Positions 7,958 through 13,690 are shown, counted from the first letter of the stretch. The stretch is 13,728 nt of DNA from JAFGRR01 sp964499235 (GCA_964499235.1 CAZCKC010000100.1:1-13728); one strand, 5' to 3'. Notes: a model not told the origin generated them from the sequence alone. Numbers and translations are program-made.

Positions 7958-8004
7958 TCCCGTCTCGATACCCACAGGAGGCGTAGCGATCGGCCGCGCA
8001 GTGC

Positions 8005-8799
8005 CTATTTGCCGCCGCAAGGATTGCAGGGATTCGCGGCCTGCGCGGTCTTTCGCCCGCACGGATTGCAGGGGTTCGCCGCTTTGCCACCGCACGGGTT
8101 GGCGGCCTTGTCACCGCAGGGGTTGGCGGCGCCTTCGGGAGCCTGGTCGCTGGCGAAGATGCTCACGTCGACGGCGATCGACTCGCTGATCTTGGAGCCG
8201 ACCACCCCTTCGAAGCCCTTGATCCGGTGATCCGGCAGCGGCACCCGGAATTCGGCCCGGACGGCGAGTAGATTGCCCGGCCGCTTGGTCTTCGTCTTTT
8301 CGCTCTCCTCGAGATAGACGATGCGGGCCGGAATCTCGCGGCGCTTCGTCACGCCGTTCACCGTCAACGGGCCGATTAGCGTGACATCGTACGTCGAGAA
8401 GCCGTCACCGCGCTTCACCAGCTTCAGATCTTGCGATTCGGTGACAGTGAACTTGATGTGCGGATGGGCCGCAGCGTTGAGCCAGGCCGCGCTCTGCATG
8501 TGTTCATCGCGGAGCGGGATGCCGGTGTCCATCTGCTTGACGGGCACGGCCACCGAGCCGCGGAGCCCCTTGCGCGCATCGGCCGGGTCGAAGACGAGAT
8601 AGCCGGACAGGGCNNNNNNNNNNNNNNNNNNNNNNNNNNNNNNNNNNNNNNNNNNNNNNNNNNNNNNNNNNNNNNNNNNNNNNNNNNNNNNNNNNNNNNN
8701 NNNNNNNNNNNNNCCGCAGGGATTCTGCTGCGCGTGGGCGTTGAGCGTCATCATCGCCAGAATCGTGAGGGTGCCGTAGAACAACTTGTGATTCATCAT
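8005..8799 (-). CDS. YceI-family periplasmic protein with Cys-rich NPCGGK repeat tail (interrupted by gap)
   Basis: The N-terminus MMNHKLFYGTLTILAMMTLN ending in AHA-QQ is a clear Sec signal peptide; ATG at 8799 has AAGGA about 6 bases upstream. Right after it comes NPCG, then the 100-N gap. Past the gap the sequence GYLVFDPADARKGLRGSV continues through HPHIKFTVTE, GPLTVNGVTKRREIP and GSKISESIAVDVSIFASDQ, the second part of a YceI lipocalin-like beta-barrel, a family known to bind polyisoprenoid lipids in the periplasm. An unusual 41-residue tail follows, with six NPC motifs in four units. The frame across the Ns is not evidence, so the two flanks might belong to one gene or to two. The tail is absent from ordinary YceI proteins and suggests metal or thiol binding. 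Last gene of the sigma-factor cluster. Confidence 0.75.
   Translation of the reverse strand: MMNHKLFYGTLTILAMMTLNAHAQQNPCXXXXXXXXXXXXXXXXXXXXXXXXXXXXXXXXXXALSGYLVFDPADARKGLRGSVAVPVKQMDTGIPLRDEHMQSAAWLNAAAHPHIKFTVTESQDLKLVKRGDGFSTYDVTLIGPLTVNGVTKRREIPARIVYLEESEKTKTKRPGNLLAVRAEFRVPLPDHRIKGFEGVVGSKISESIAVDVSIFASDQAPEGAANPCGDKAANPCGGKAANPCNPCGRKTAQAANPCNPCGGK
8008..8130 (-). repeat. NPC(G)xK cysteine-repeat coding segment
   Basis: Read on the minus strand, the tail contains AANPCGDK, AANPCGGK, AANPCNPCGRK, a TAQ spacer and AANPCNPCGGK before the stop: four units, six NPC motifs. The DNA units are similar but not identical, so the repeat has diverged at silent sites while keeping the motif, which argues for selection on the protein. 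A related motif occurs in the neighbouring lipoprotein. Confidence 0.85.
8614..8713. other. Assembly gap (100 N) inside the YceI-family gene
   Basis: Exactly 100 Ns. The gap begins directly after the codons for NPCG, the same motif that is repeated in the protein's tail, so a collapsed or unresolved NPC repeat could be the cause. The length of the missing coding sequence is unknown. Confidence 0.95.
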
Positions 8800-8871
8800 G
8801 GTGCGTCCTTTCTGTGGGATTCGAATGTCGAGGTTCCGTTGATGTCGGTTCGAGATCGGGGGGCAGCCCGA

Positions 8872-9174
8872 TCACCACCACGCGTCGGAAGACTCGGCCG
8901 CGCGGCGCTGGTCTGCCTGCTGGTCGGGGCCCCAGGGGTCGAACGCTTCGCCGTCCCGGCTCAACTTGCTGGCGCACGGGTTGCACGGATTGGCGGCCTT
9001 CTCACAGCATGGGTTGACGGACGCCGAAGCCGTGGCAGCGCCCGGGTTCTGAACGGCGGGCGTCGGGGCGTTAGAGAAGCCGGCGTGGGCACGGTTGCTT
9101 GTGGTGCAACCTACAAACAGCGCGGGGACGCTGCCGATTATTAGCAGCAGGATCATCCGGGATACGGTTGGCAT
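8872..9174 (-). CDS. Small NPC-motif lipoprotein, function unknown
   Basis: Predicted 100-residue exported protein. The start MPTVSRMILLLIIGSVPALF is followed by VGC at 21-23, a lipobox-like signal with Phe at -3, so Cys23 is probably lipidated. An Ala/Ser/Pro-rich linker leads to NPCCEKAANPCNPCASK, three NPC motifs with four cysteines, and an acidic, Trp-ended tail (SSDAWW). The NPC segment matches the tail of the downstream YceI-family protein, suggesting a shared ligand or partner; metal binding is a guess. ATG at 9174 has GAGGAG 11 bases upstream, slightly far; an in-frame ATG at 9258 would run back into the preceding gene with no signal peptide. It sits 40 bases after the two-helix membrane protein gene and 72 bases before the YceI gene, in one probable operon. 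No named family recognised. Confidence 0.7.
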   Translation of the reverse strand: MPTVSRMILLLIIGSVPALFVGCTTSNRAHAGFSNAPTPAVQNPGAATASASVNPCCEKAANPCNPCASKLSRDGEAFDPWGPDQQADQRRAAESSDAWW

Positions 9175-9214
9175 GTCGAACAAGGCTCCTCTCAGGTGCG
9201 GTAATTCAGTCGGC

Positions 9215-9607
9215 TCATGCCTCAGTGGATTGGGGCGACTCCTGGCGCGCCGGGGCACAGCAGGCGGCGGCGGACAACTTCTTTGTCAGCCACCACCCCC
9301 CGAGGAACAGCCCCCATAGCGGCACAACCACGCTAGCGACGGAAATAACGTGCTTGTCGAACAGGCCCTGGGGGGTCGGAAGCAGCCCCAGCCGAAACTC
9401 GTCGCGGCGCACGGTCTCGTAGCGCGGCTCGGCGGGCGCAAACATGCCGGTCCCCGCGAGCGGATCGCTCGGATCGGCCGGCACCTCGACGCGCTCGACA
9501 ACGGTAAACTTCGTGTACGCGTCGCCGCCGGTCGCCTGCCAGGTAATCAGCATGGCGGTCGTGATCAGGACGGGCACGGTCCAGGTGATAATCGTGCGCC
9601 TCTTCAT
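9215..9607 (-). CDS. Small two-helix membrane protein with C-terminal Cys-Cys
   Basis: Predicted 130 residues. A first membrane helix lies near residues 7-24 (IITWTVPVLITTAMLITW). A periplasmic loop of about 65 residues is rich in Pro, Glu and Arg. A second helix is VISVASVVVPLWGLFLGGWW, followed by a short cytoplasmic KKLSAAACCAPARQ segment with adjacent cysteines. The topology is inferred from charge distribution. ATG at 9607 is chosen because GGAG lies 8 bases upstream; the in-frame ATG at 9661 would start inside the preceding gene. It begins 32 bases after the SUMF1-family gene and ends 40 bases before the NPC lipoprotein gene. I do not recognise a family. The Cys-Cys end could bind a metal ion, but that is speculation. 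Confidence 0.7.
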   Translation of the reverse strand: MKRRTIITWTVPVLITTAMLITWQATGGDAYTKFTVVERVEVPADPSDPLAGTGMFAPAEPRYETVRRDEFRLGLLPTPQGLFDKHVISVASVVVPLWGLFLGGWWLTKKLSAAACCAPARQESPQSTEA

Positions 9608-9639
9608 GGGTTGGTCTCCGACACGTTTTGCCGAGTCAG

Positions 9640-10734
9640 TCAGTCGATGTCCTTGGCGCAACGGAAGCCGACGTTGTTGAACGCGTGGTTAGGCGGGCTC
9701 GCGCCGCGGTAGTGGCTGTTGTAGGCGGCGCAATAGTCGGGATTACAGAACCAGCTGCCGCCGCGGGCGACGCGATGTTTTCCCGTGGCCGGGCCCCGCG
9801 GGTTCGCAGTCGGGCTCGTTGCGTAGTAATCAGCGGCATACCAGTCGGCAGTCCACTCCCAGACGTTGCCGATCATCTCGTGGAGGTCCGCCTCGTTCGC
9901 CGCGAACGTAGCGACCGGCGTCGTCGTGAACGACCCATTGATGCGCTGCCGGGTTTGCGGAAAGGTGCCGCGCCAGACGTTGGCCGGTACGAAGCGATCG
10001 ACAGAAGACGCGCCTCGCGACACATGCCGCCCGTGCCGGCCGTGGTCAGCAGCGCTGGGATGTGAGGCCTCAACGAGCGGCACGCCGCCAGGGTCCTGCG
10101 TTTGGCCCTGTTCATCATCCCGCGAATGACCAGGTGGATGACGATGGTCATCGGCCCTGGATTCGGGCGGCCGCGTCGCCGGGCGGGTCGGGTCAGCTGC
10201 GATCTGCCCGCCGCCGCCGGATCGGGCTGCGTATTCCCATTCGGCTTCGGTGGGCAGGCGCTTGCCGGCCCAACGCGCATAGGCCGCGGCATCGTGCCAG
10301 GTCACATTGACCACTGGGTGGTCCAGGCGATCTTCGTACGACGAGCCGGGACCGTCCGGGTGGCGCCAGCTGGCTCCCCTGACCTTGCGGAAATCCGAAT
10401 CGCCTTCGAGAAAGCCCCAGGCATAACCCTCGCGCTCGGCCTGCGTGACGTAACCGGTGTCCGCGACGAAGGCCGCGAACAGGCGGTTGCTGACTTCGTG
10501 CTTGTCGATCAGGAACGAATCGAGGTGCACTTCGTGAACGGGCTGCTCGTCCCCGTGACCGTGGACACTGCCCATCATGAATCGCCCGCCCCGCATGAAA
10601 ACCATCTTGGCGGCCTCCCCGGATGGTCGCTTGGCCGCGTTGCATGCAGCCGTCGAATCCTCTCCGGCTGTCGCGAGGGGAAGTGAGCCCAGGCCGGACA
10701 GCAACAGCGCCGTTGCGAGAAGCATGCGTTTCAC
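9640..10734 (-). CDS. Secreted SUMF1/formylglycine-generating-enzyme family protein with long insertion
   Basis: Predicted 364 residues with a Sec signal peptide at about 1-23. The SUMF1/FGE fold is clear: MVFMRGGRFMMGS (44-56), HEVSNRLFAAF (79-89), HPVVNVTWHDA (139-149), RLPTEAEWEYAAR (159-171), ANVWRGTFP (251-259), GNVWEW (289-294), RGGSWFCNPDYC (324-335) and GFRCA. Cys330 and Cys335 match the spacing of the two active-site cysteines of true FGEs, which bind Cu(I) and oxidise a substrate cysteine to formylglycine. Between residues 171 and 251, where relatives have a short loop with a PWG motif, there is a 79-residue His/Asp/Pro-rich segment and no PWG. The start is GTG at 10734, with GGGAG 8 bases upstream and the start of a clean signal peptide; ATG at 10749 lacks a site. 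No sulfatase gene is nearby, so another cysteine-containing substrate is possible. Confidence 0.8.
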   Translation of the reverse strand: MKRMLLATALLLSGLGSLPLATAGEDSTAACNAAKRPSGEAAKMVFMRGGRFMMGSVHGHGDEQPVHEVHLDSFLIDKHEVSNRLFAAFVADTGYVTQAEREGYAWGFLEGDSDFRKVRGASWRHPDGPGSSYEDRLDHPVVNVTWHDAAAYARWAGKRLPTEAEWEYAARSGGGGQIAADPTRPATRPPESRADDHRHPPGHSRDDEQGQTQDPGGVPLVEASHPSAADHGRHGRHVSRGASSVDRFVPANVWRGTFPQTRQRINGSFTTTPVATFAANEADLHEMIGNVWEWTADWYAADYYATSPTANPRGPATGKHRVARGGSWFCNPDYCAAYNSHYRGASPPNHAFNNVGFRCAKDID

Positions 10735-10898
10735 CGGTTCAACTCCCATGCTTACAGGAATCGGTTGCCAGAAACTTGAACTGCCGGAAAGGGGCGCCGC
10801 GGCGCTTGCCCTCGACCGGATCGGACCACCCGCCGGGATCAGGGTGTTCCCCGAGCCTGCCTTCCGGCGCGGCCGGAAGTCACCGGCGCCAAAACAGG
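10735..10898 (-). other. Leader region with hairpins upstream of the SUMF1-family gene
   Basis: This 164-base spacer is the longest inside the cluster. CTTCCGGC (10861-10868) pairs perfectly with GCCGGAAG (10872-10879) across a 3-base loop, 20 bases after the stop of the 67-residue ORF, and a GCGCCGCGGCGC palindrome lies at 10794-10805. They may terminate or attenuate transcription between the sigma-factor part and the enzyme part of the cluster. No T-tract is present, so this is only a suggestion. Confidence 0.35.
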
Positions 10899-11102
10899 CT
10901 AAAGGGCGCTGATCACCACGAGCGCAGCCACACCGAGCAATAGCGCCGGCACCAGCCAGCGACGGACGCGCGGACGTGACATGCCCGCCGCGACCATGCA
11001 CAGGGGGCAGCCCCCAATGGGGAGTGAGGAGTCCTGGGTGTGCTCTTGATGCACGTCGCGCGATTGCGTGGGGTTGATCTTGCGGGTAGCACGGCTTTTC
11101 AT
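10899..11102 (-). CDS. 67-residue single-helix membrane protein with CPLC motif
   Basis: The product begins MKSRATRKINPTQSRDVHQE, has a central GGCPLCMVAAG segment with a CxxC pair, then a basic RPRVRRW stretch and one C-terminal membrane helix (LVPALLLGVAALVVISAL). This would anchor the CxxC domain on the positive-charged, cytoplasmic side; topology is inferred. ATG at 11102 has a near-perfect AGGAGGT 4 bases upstream, strong support for translation. It lies 100 bases after the anti-sigma gene and 164 bases before the SUMF1-family gene, on the same strand. CPLC may bind zinc or copper or act in thiol exchange. I recognise no family. Its place beside a zinc-finger anti-sigma factor suggests an accessory sensing or metal-handling part. 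Confidence 0.65.
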   Translation of the reverse strand: MKSRATRKINPTQSRDVHQEHTQDSSLPIGGCPLCMVAAGMSRPRVRRWLVPALLLGVAALVVISAL

Positions 11103-11202
11103 GTCGACCTCCTGTGTCGCCGCCACCCCGATCGGGTGGCTTCTGTCAGGAGGGTCGCTGAGGGGGAAAGCGCCTTACTTGCAGCTCAGGAAAAAACTGA
11201 CG

Positions 11203-11457
11203 TCAACGCTCCGCGTCGCGGGCCGCGGCCTTGATCCGCTCCCGGGCCGCCGGCGAGAGCTTCGTAGTCGGATCAGCAGGTTCGACCCTTTCGGAGCGGC
11301 CCCGCACGAGCCGATCGAGCCCTTCGATCTGCCGGCGAACGCGGGAGCAGTTGCGGCACATCACCAGGTGGAAACGAAGCATCAGGCGTTTCTTCCACGA
11401 GAGCTCATGTTCCAGTCCTTCGGACACGAGCCGGCTGGCTTCGCGGCAGCTCAACAT
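11203..11457 (-). CDS. Zinc-finger (ZAS) anti-sigma factor
   Basis: Predicted 84-residue soluble protein. Near its middle, FHLVMCRNC carries the HxxxCxxC zinc-binding motif of ZAS-domain anti-sigma factors, preceded by the family-typical LSCREASRLVSEGLE start. There is no membrane helix, so it would act in the cytoplasm, binding and holding the ECF sigma factor until the zinc-cysteine site is altered, for example by oxidation or metal; this mechanism is known for RsrA/ChrR-type proteins and inferred here. The start is ATG at 11457, sharing one base with the sigma stop (TGATG) and with GGAGG 7 bases upstream; a GTG at 11460 is also possible. This tight overlap shows translational coupling with the sigma gene. 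Confidence 0.85.
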   Translation of the reverse strand: MLSCREASRLVSEGLEHELSWKKRLMLRFHLVMCRNCSRVRRQIEGLDRLVRGRSERVEPADPTTKLSPAARERIKAAARDAER

Positions 11458-12047
11458 CACGATGCCTCCGACGAGTCGGTGACGAGCCAGTTGGTTTCCA
11501 GGCAGCCACGCAAACGCAGCCGGGCGCGGTGCAGGGATACCCAGAGATTGGTCGCCGAAACGCCCAGCGCCTTACACACCGCGTCACTCTCCGCCTCGTC
11601 GACCACGCGGAGCGTGAAGATCTCCCGCAGGCGTTCGGGCAGGCCCTCCAGGCATTCCCGAAAAGCCCGCCAGAACTCTTCGCGGCTGACCAGGTCGTCG
11701 TCGACCGACCAAGGTCCGGGCCGGCGGCGCCAGCGGCCACGCTCGTCGAACAGGCCACCGAGCTCATCGTCCTGGGGAAGCGCGTCGGCTGGCTCAGCCC
11801 GATACGCTGCGCGGAAGTGATCCAGGATCTTGTGGCGGAGGATGCCCCGGAGCCAGTTCAGTGGCGACACCTCGCCGCGGAACTTACCCGCCGATCGGAC
11901 GGCGACGATAAAGGTCTCCTGGATCAGGTCCTCGGCGACGTCCGGACGTTTCACCCGCGCGAGCGCATGGCGGTACAGCCGGTCGCCGTACTCGTCGACC
12001 CACCCTTCCACCAGCTTGACGGTGTCCTGGTCTGACATCGGCGTCAT
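11457..12047 (-). CDS. ECF RNA polymerase sigma factor
   Basis: Predicted 196-residue sigma-70-family extracytoplasmic-function sigma factor. Region 2 covers about residues 16-86 (VAEDLIQETFIVAVRSAGKF, then a NWLRGILRHKILDHFR stretch, for -10 recognition and core binding). A linker with GGLFDERGRW follows, and region 4 covers about 130-187 (LPERLREIFTLRVVDEAESD, then VSATNLWVSLHRARLRLRG), a helix-turn-helix for the -35 element. The LFDERGRW linker and ATNLWVSLHRAR match the ECF type usually paired with a short zinc-finger anti-sigma gene, as here. ATG at 12047 or 12038 may be the start; neither has a good ribosome site, and a long inverted repeat lies 7 bases upstream, so initiation may be structured or regulated. 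It probably drives its own cluster. Confidence 0.88.
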   Translation of the reverse strand: MTPMSDQDTVKLVEGWVDEYGDRLYRHALARVKRPDVAEDLIQETFIVAVRSAGKFRGEVSPLNWLRGILRHKILDHFRAAYRAEPADALPQDDELGGLFDERGRWRRRPGPWSVDDDLVSREEFWRAFRECLEGLPERLREIFTLRVVDEAESDAVCKALGVSATNLWVSLHRARLRLRGCLETNWLVTDSSEAS

Positions 12048-12053
12048 ACTCTA

Positions 12054-12094
12054 CGGGCACGCCCCCGGATGCAACCGCAACCACCGCGTGCCCG
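12054..12094 (-). promoter_or_regulatory. 9-bp inverted repeat just upstream of the ECF sigma start
   Basis: CGGGCACGC (12054-12062) and GCGTGCCCG (12086-12094) are perfect inverted copies, 23 bases apart, ending 7 bases before the sigma start codon. In the transcript they could form a stem covering the translation start region; in DNA they could be an operator. The loop holds a tandem GGTTGC pair on the minus strand. No clear Shine-Dalgarno sequence is found between the repeat and the ATG. Confidence 0.5.
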
Positions 12095-12347
12095 AACGGT
12101 AGCCACGTCGGCCATCTTCGTCGACGGTCGGCCAAGGCCGCCGGAAGAACTTGCGGCCCTGTTCGATTGTGCCGGTTTCCAGGGCAGCCACCCTATCATC
12201 ATCACGCATTGCGACGGCGGCGGCCGCGCCTCGCTCGCCGCCCTGGCCGCCGAGCGCGCCGGGTACGGCCCGGTGATGAACTACTACCTGAGCTTCGGCG
12301 ACTGGGCCGCCGATGCGCGTTGTCCGGTCGTGACACCGGAGGAATAG
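12069..12347 (+). pseudogene. 5'-truncated rhodanese (sulfurtransferase) fragment
   Basis: A 92-residue open frame. From about residue 15 it reads as the C-terminal half of a rhodanese domain: RPPEELAALFDCAGF, then IIITHCDGGGRASLAALAAE with candidate catalytic Cys48, then NYYLSFGDWAADARCPVV. The first half of the domain, with its CH2A-type motif, is missing; the region before residue 15 is the inverted-repeat leader of the divergent sigma gene, so the open start at 12069 is probably accidental, with no ribosome site. A full rhodanese transfers sulfane sulfur from thiosulfate to thiols or cyanide. Family match is clear and the active cysteine is kept, but half a domain should not fold. It marks a break point next to the sigma cluster. 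Confidence 0.65.
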
Positions 12348-12441
12348 TCCTTTGCAGGTCGGGAACGTGGGCCGGCATGTCACAATGTGGGCGTCAGGCA
12401 CACAGGACGAACTGTAACGACCTGTGAGGTATTTGGAGCCT

Positions 12442-12468
12442 CGGCGGCGGGAATCCGTTTAGCCGCCG
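12442..12468 (+). terminator. GC hairpin followed by TTTCTC
   Basis: CGGCGGC (12442-12448) pairs with GCCGCCG (12462-12468) around a 13-base loop; the plus strand continues TTTCTC. It lies about 95 bases after the rhodanese fragment and before the lipoprotein gene. The T-run is short, so it is a weak intrinsic terminator candidate. Confidence 0.3.
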
Positions 12469-12511
12469 TTTCTCGCACCGGTGCGCGGTTGGCCCTGCAA
12501 GTCGAGGCGGG

Positions 12512-12541
12512 TTGACGGACTTACAAAACCGCCAGGTGAAT
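12512..12541 (+). promoter_or_regulatory. Possible housekeeping promoter of the hydrolase lipoprotein gene
   Basis: TTGACG at 12512-12517 is a near-consensus -35 box. GTGAAT at 12536-12541, 18 bases further, is a weak -10 match. It would start transcription about 15-20 bases before the ATG at 12565, leaving room for the GGAG ribosome site. Confidence 0.3.
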
Positions 12542-12564
12542 CTGCACGACCTACGGAGAATACC

Positions 12565-13386
12565 ATGCCGAGCCGCTGCTTCGTCCTCTTGACGACCCTC
12601 TCCCTGATCACCGTCCTCGCCGGGTGTGCTGCCACCCACCCGCAACGCACTGCCCGCGACCCCCACGGCCGCGTCTTCTTCTTCGACGGCGCCGGCGGTG
12701 GCGGCGTCCTGACCAATTGGGGCGGGGGCGTCAAGCGGGGCCTGCGCGAAGCTGGCTACCGTGGCGCGTTCGAGAATCACCCCTGGCAAACCGGCCTCGG
12801 CGCGCTCGCCGACCAGACCGCCGACGTCGACTATAAGCGCGAGCAGGCCCGCGAGGTCGCTACCGAGATCACCCATTTCCAGCAGACACCCCCGGACGCC
12901 CCCGTCCACCTCATCGGGCTCTCCGCTGGCACTGCCATCGCGGCCTTCGCGCTCGAAGCGCTGCCGGCCGGCCGCCAAGTCGACACCGTCGTCCTGCTCG
13001 GTTCGTCCCTGAACCAGCACTACGACCTTACTGAAGCGCTGCGTCACGTCCGCAACCGCGTTTACGTGTTCACCTCGCAGGATGACAGCGTTTTGCGCTT
13101 CGGCGCTTCGACCTTCGGCACTGCCGACCGGGAGTTTTGCGGCGCCTGCTCGGCCGGCCTCGGTGGCTTCCACCTTCCGCAGAATCCAAGCGACGCGACG
13201 CGCCAACAGTACAACAAGATCATCAACATCGAATGGAAACCCGAGTTCGCCCGTTTCGGCAACCTGGGTGGCCACACGGGCGCCGTCAACGCCCGCTTCG
13301 TTGAACACTACGTCGCTCCGCTGCTAGACGGCGACGGGCCCATGTTCGTCTACGCCGCGCAATCGCCACACGAGGCTGAACGATAG
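12565..13386 (+). CDS. Lipoprotein of alpha/beta-hydrolase type
   Basis: Predicted 273 residues. The N-terminus MPSRCFVLLTTLSLITVLAG-C is a lipoprotein signal with lipobox LAGC at 18-21, so the mature protein is anchored by Cys21. The serine-hydrolase pattern follows: a Gly-rich FFFDGAGGGG strand-turn (38-47), the nucleophile elbow GLSAGT (Ser120) after VHLI, an acid candidate around TSQDD (D173/D174), and a His in NLGGHTG (His237) near the end. This order Ser-Asp-His fits an alpha/beta hydrolase (esterase/lipase-like). Substrate unknown. ATG at 12565 has GGAG 6 bases upstream; the in-frame ATG at 12481 would add 28 residues and spoil the signal peptide. It is a single gene with its own possible promoter. 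Confidence 0.8.
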   Translation: MPSRCFVLLTTLSLITVLAGCAATHPQRTARDPHGRVFFFDGAGGGGVLTNWGGGVKRGLREAGYRGAFENHPWQTGLGALADQTADVDYKREQAREVATEITHFQQTPPDAPVHLIGLSAGTAIAAFALEALPAGRQVDTVVLLGSSLNQHYDLTEALRHVRNRVYVFTSQDDSVLRFGASTFGTADREFCGACSAGLGGFHLPQNPSDATRQQYNKIINIEWKPEFARFGNLGGHTGAVNARFVEHYVAPLLDGDGPMFVYAAQSPHEAER

Positions 13387-13553
13387 CAATCACGCAGATC
13401 GAGCTGCCGCGAGCCGATGAACGTCCGATCAGCCGATTCGGGTTTATCTGAGCCAGCGACGCTTGCCGTTGATGACGGGCGTCCAGCGTCCGAGCGCGTC
13501 TCGCCGCATTGACAAGTGCTGCGGCATATGAGCTAATCACGGGTCGGCGAGAG

Positions 13554-13629
13554 AAAATGCGTCGGGCCGATGACCCCGCCGTTGGCGCCGCGGCGGTGCC
13601 GCGAGCCGCTGCTCGGCCAATCGCATTTT
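13554..13629. repeat. Two-step inverted repeat, possible bidirectional terminator
   Basis: AAAATGCG (13554-13561) pairs with CGCATTTT (13622-13629). After a symmetric 3/3 internal loop, GGCCGA (13565-13570) pairs with TCGGCC (13613-13618). The 42 bases inside are almost all G/C and can fold further. The outer A4/T4 sides would give a short T-run at the end of the stem on both strands, as in bidirectional terminators; a structured small RNA is another possibility. Confidence 0.45.
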
Positions 13630-13655
13630 CCCTCCGCCCGCCATGCGTGTCGTAA

Positions 13656-13682
13656 TTGTAAGATGCGACAGAAAAATAACTT
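13656..13682 (+). promoter_or_regulatory. Possible tRNA promoter
   Basis: TTGTAA (13656-13661) and TAACTT (13677-13682) lie 15 bases apart in an A+T-rich patch, placed so that transcription would begin at or near the tRNA's first base at 13691. The spacing is short of the usual 17, so support is weak. Confidence 0.3.
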
Positions 13683-13690
13683 ATGTCGAC

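Larger units (their letters stand above)
7350..8004. other. 655-bp stretch without an intact gene
   Basis: This region between the antiporter and the YceI-family gene contains a strong hairpin at 7565-7587 and a decayed peroxiredoxin-like fragment (about 7661-7957, minus strand). A 235-codon open frame on the plus strand across 7238-7945 has no recognisable motif and starts inside the antiporter gene, so it is not called. Nothing else is supported. Confidence 0.5.
13387..13690. other. Intergenic region (304 bp) before the tRNA gene
   Basis: No supported gene is seen. It holds the structured inverted repeat at 13554-13629 and an A+T-richer stretch just before the tRNA. A minus-strand open frame overlapping 13286-13705 covers the tRNA and the end of the hydrolase gene and shows no motif, so it is not called. 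Confidence 0.5.

Noticed and set aside
8008..8130. Repeats considered as a CRISPR or tandem DNA element
   Set aside because: The units are in-frame protein repeats with silent variation and no unique spacers of constant length.
10193..10645. Alternative-frame ORF inside the SUMF1-family gene
   Set aside because: It is an out-of-frame overlap; the family motifs are all in the main frame on both sides.
12394..13308. Minus-strand open frame (304 codons)
   Set aside because: It overlaps the lipoprotein hydrolase gene, which has a lipobox, ribosome site and GLSAG motif; the antisense product has no such features.
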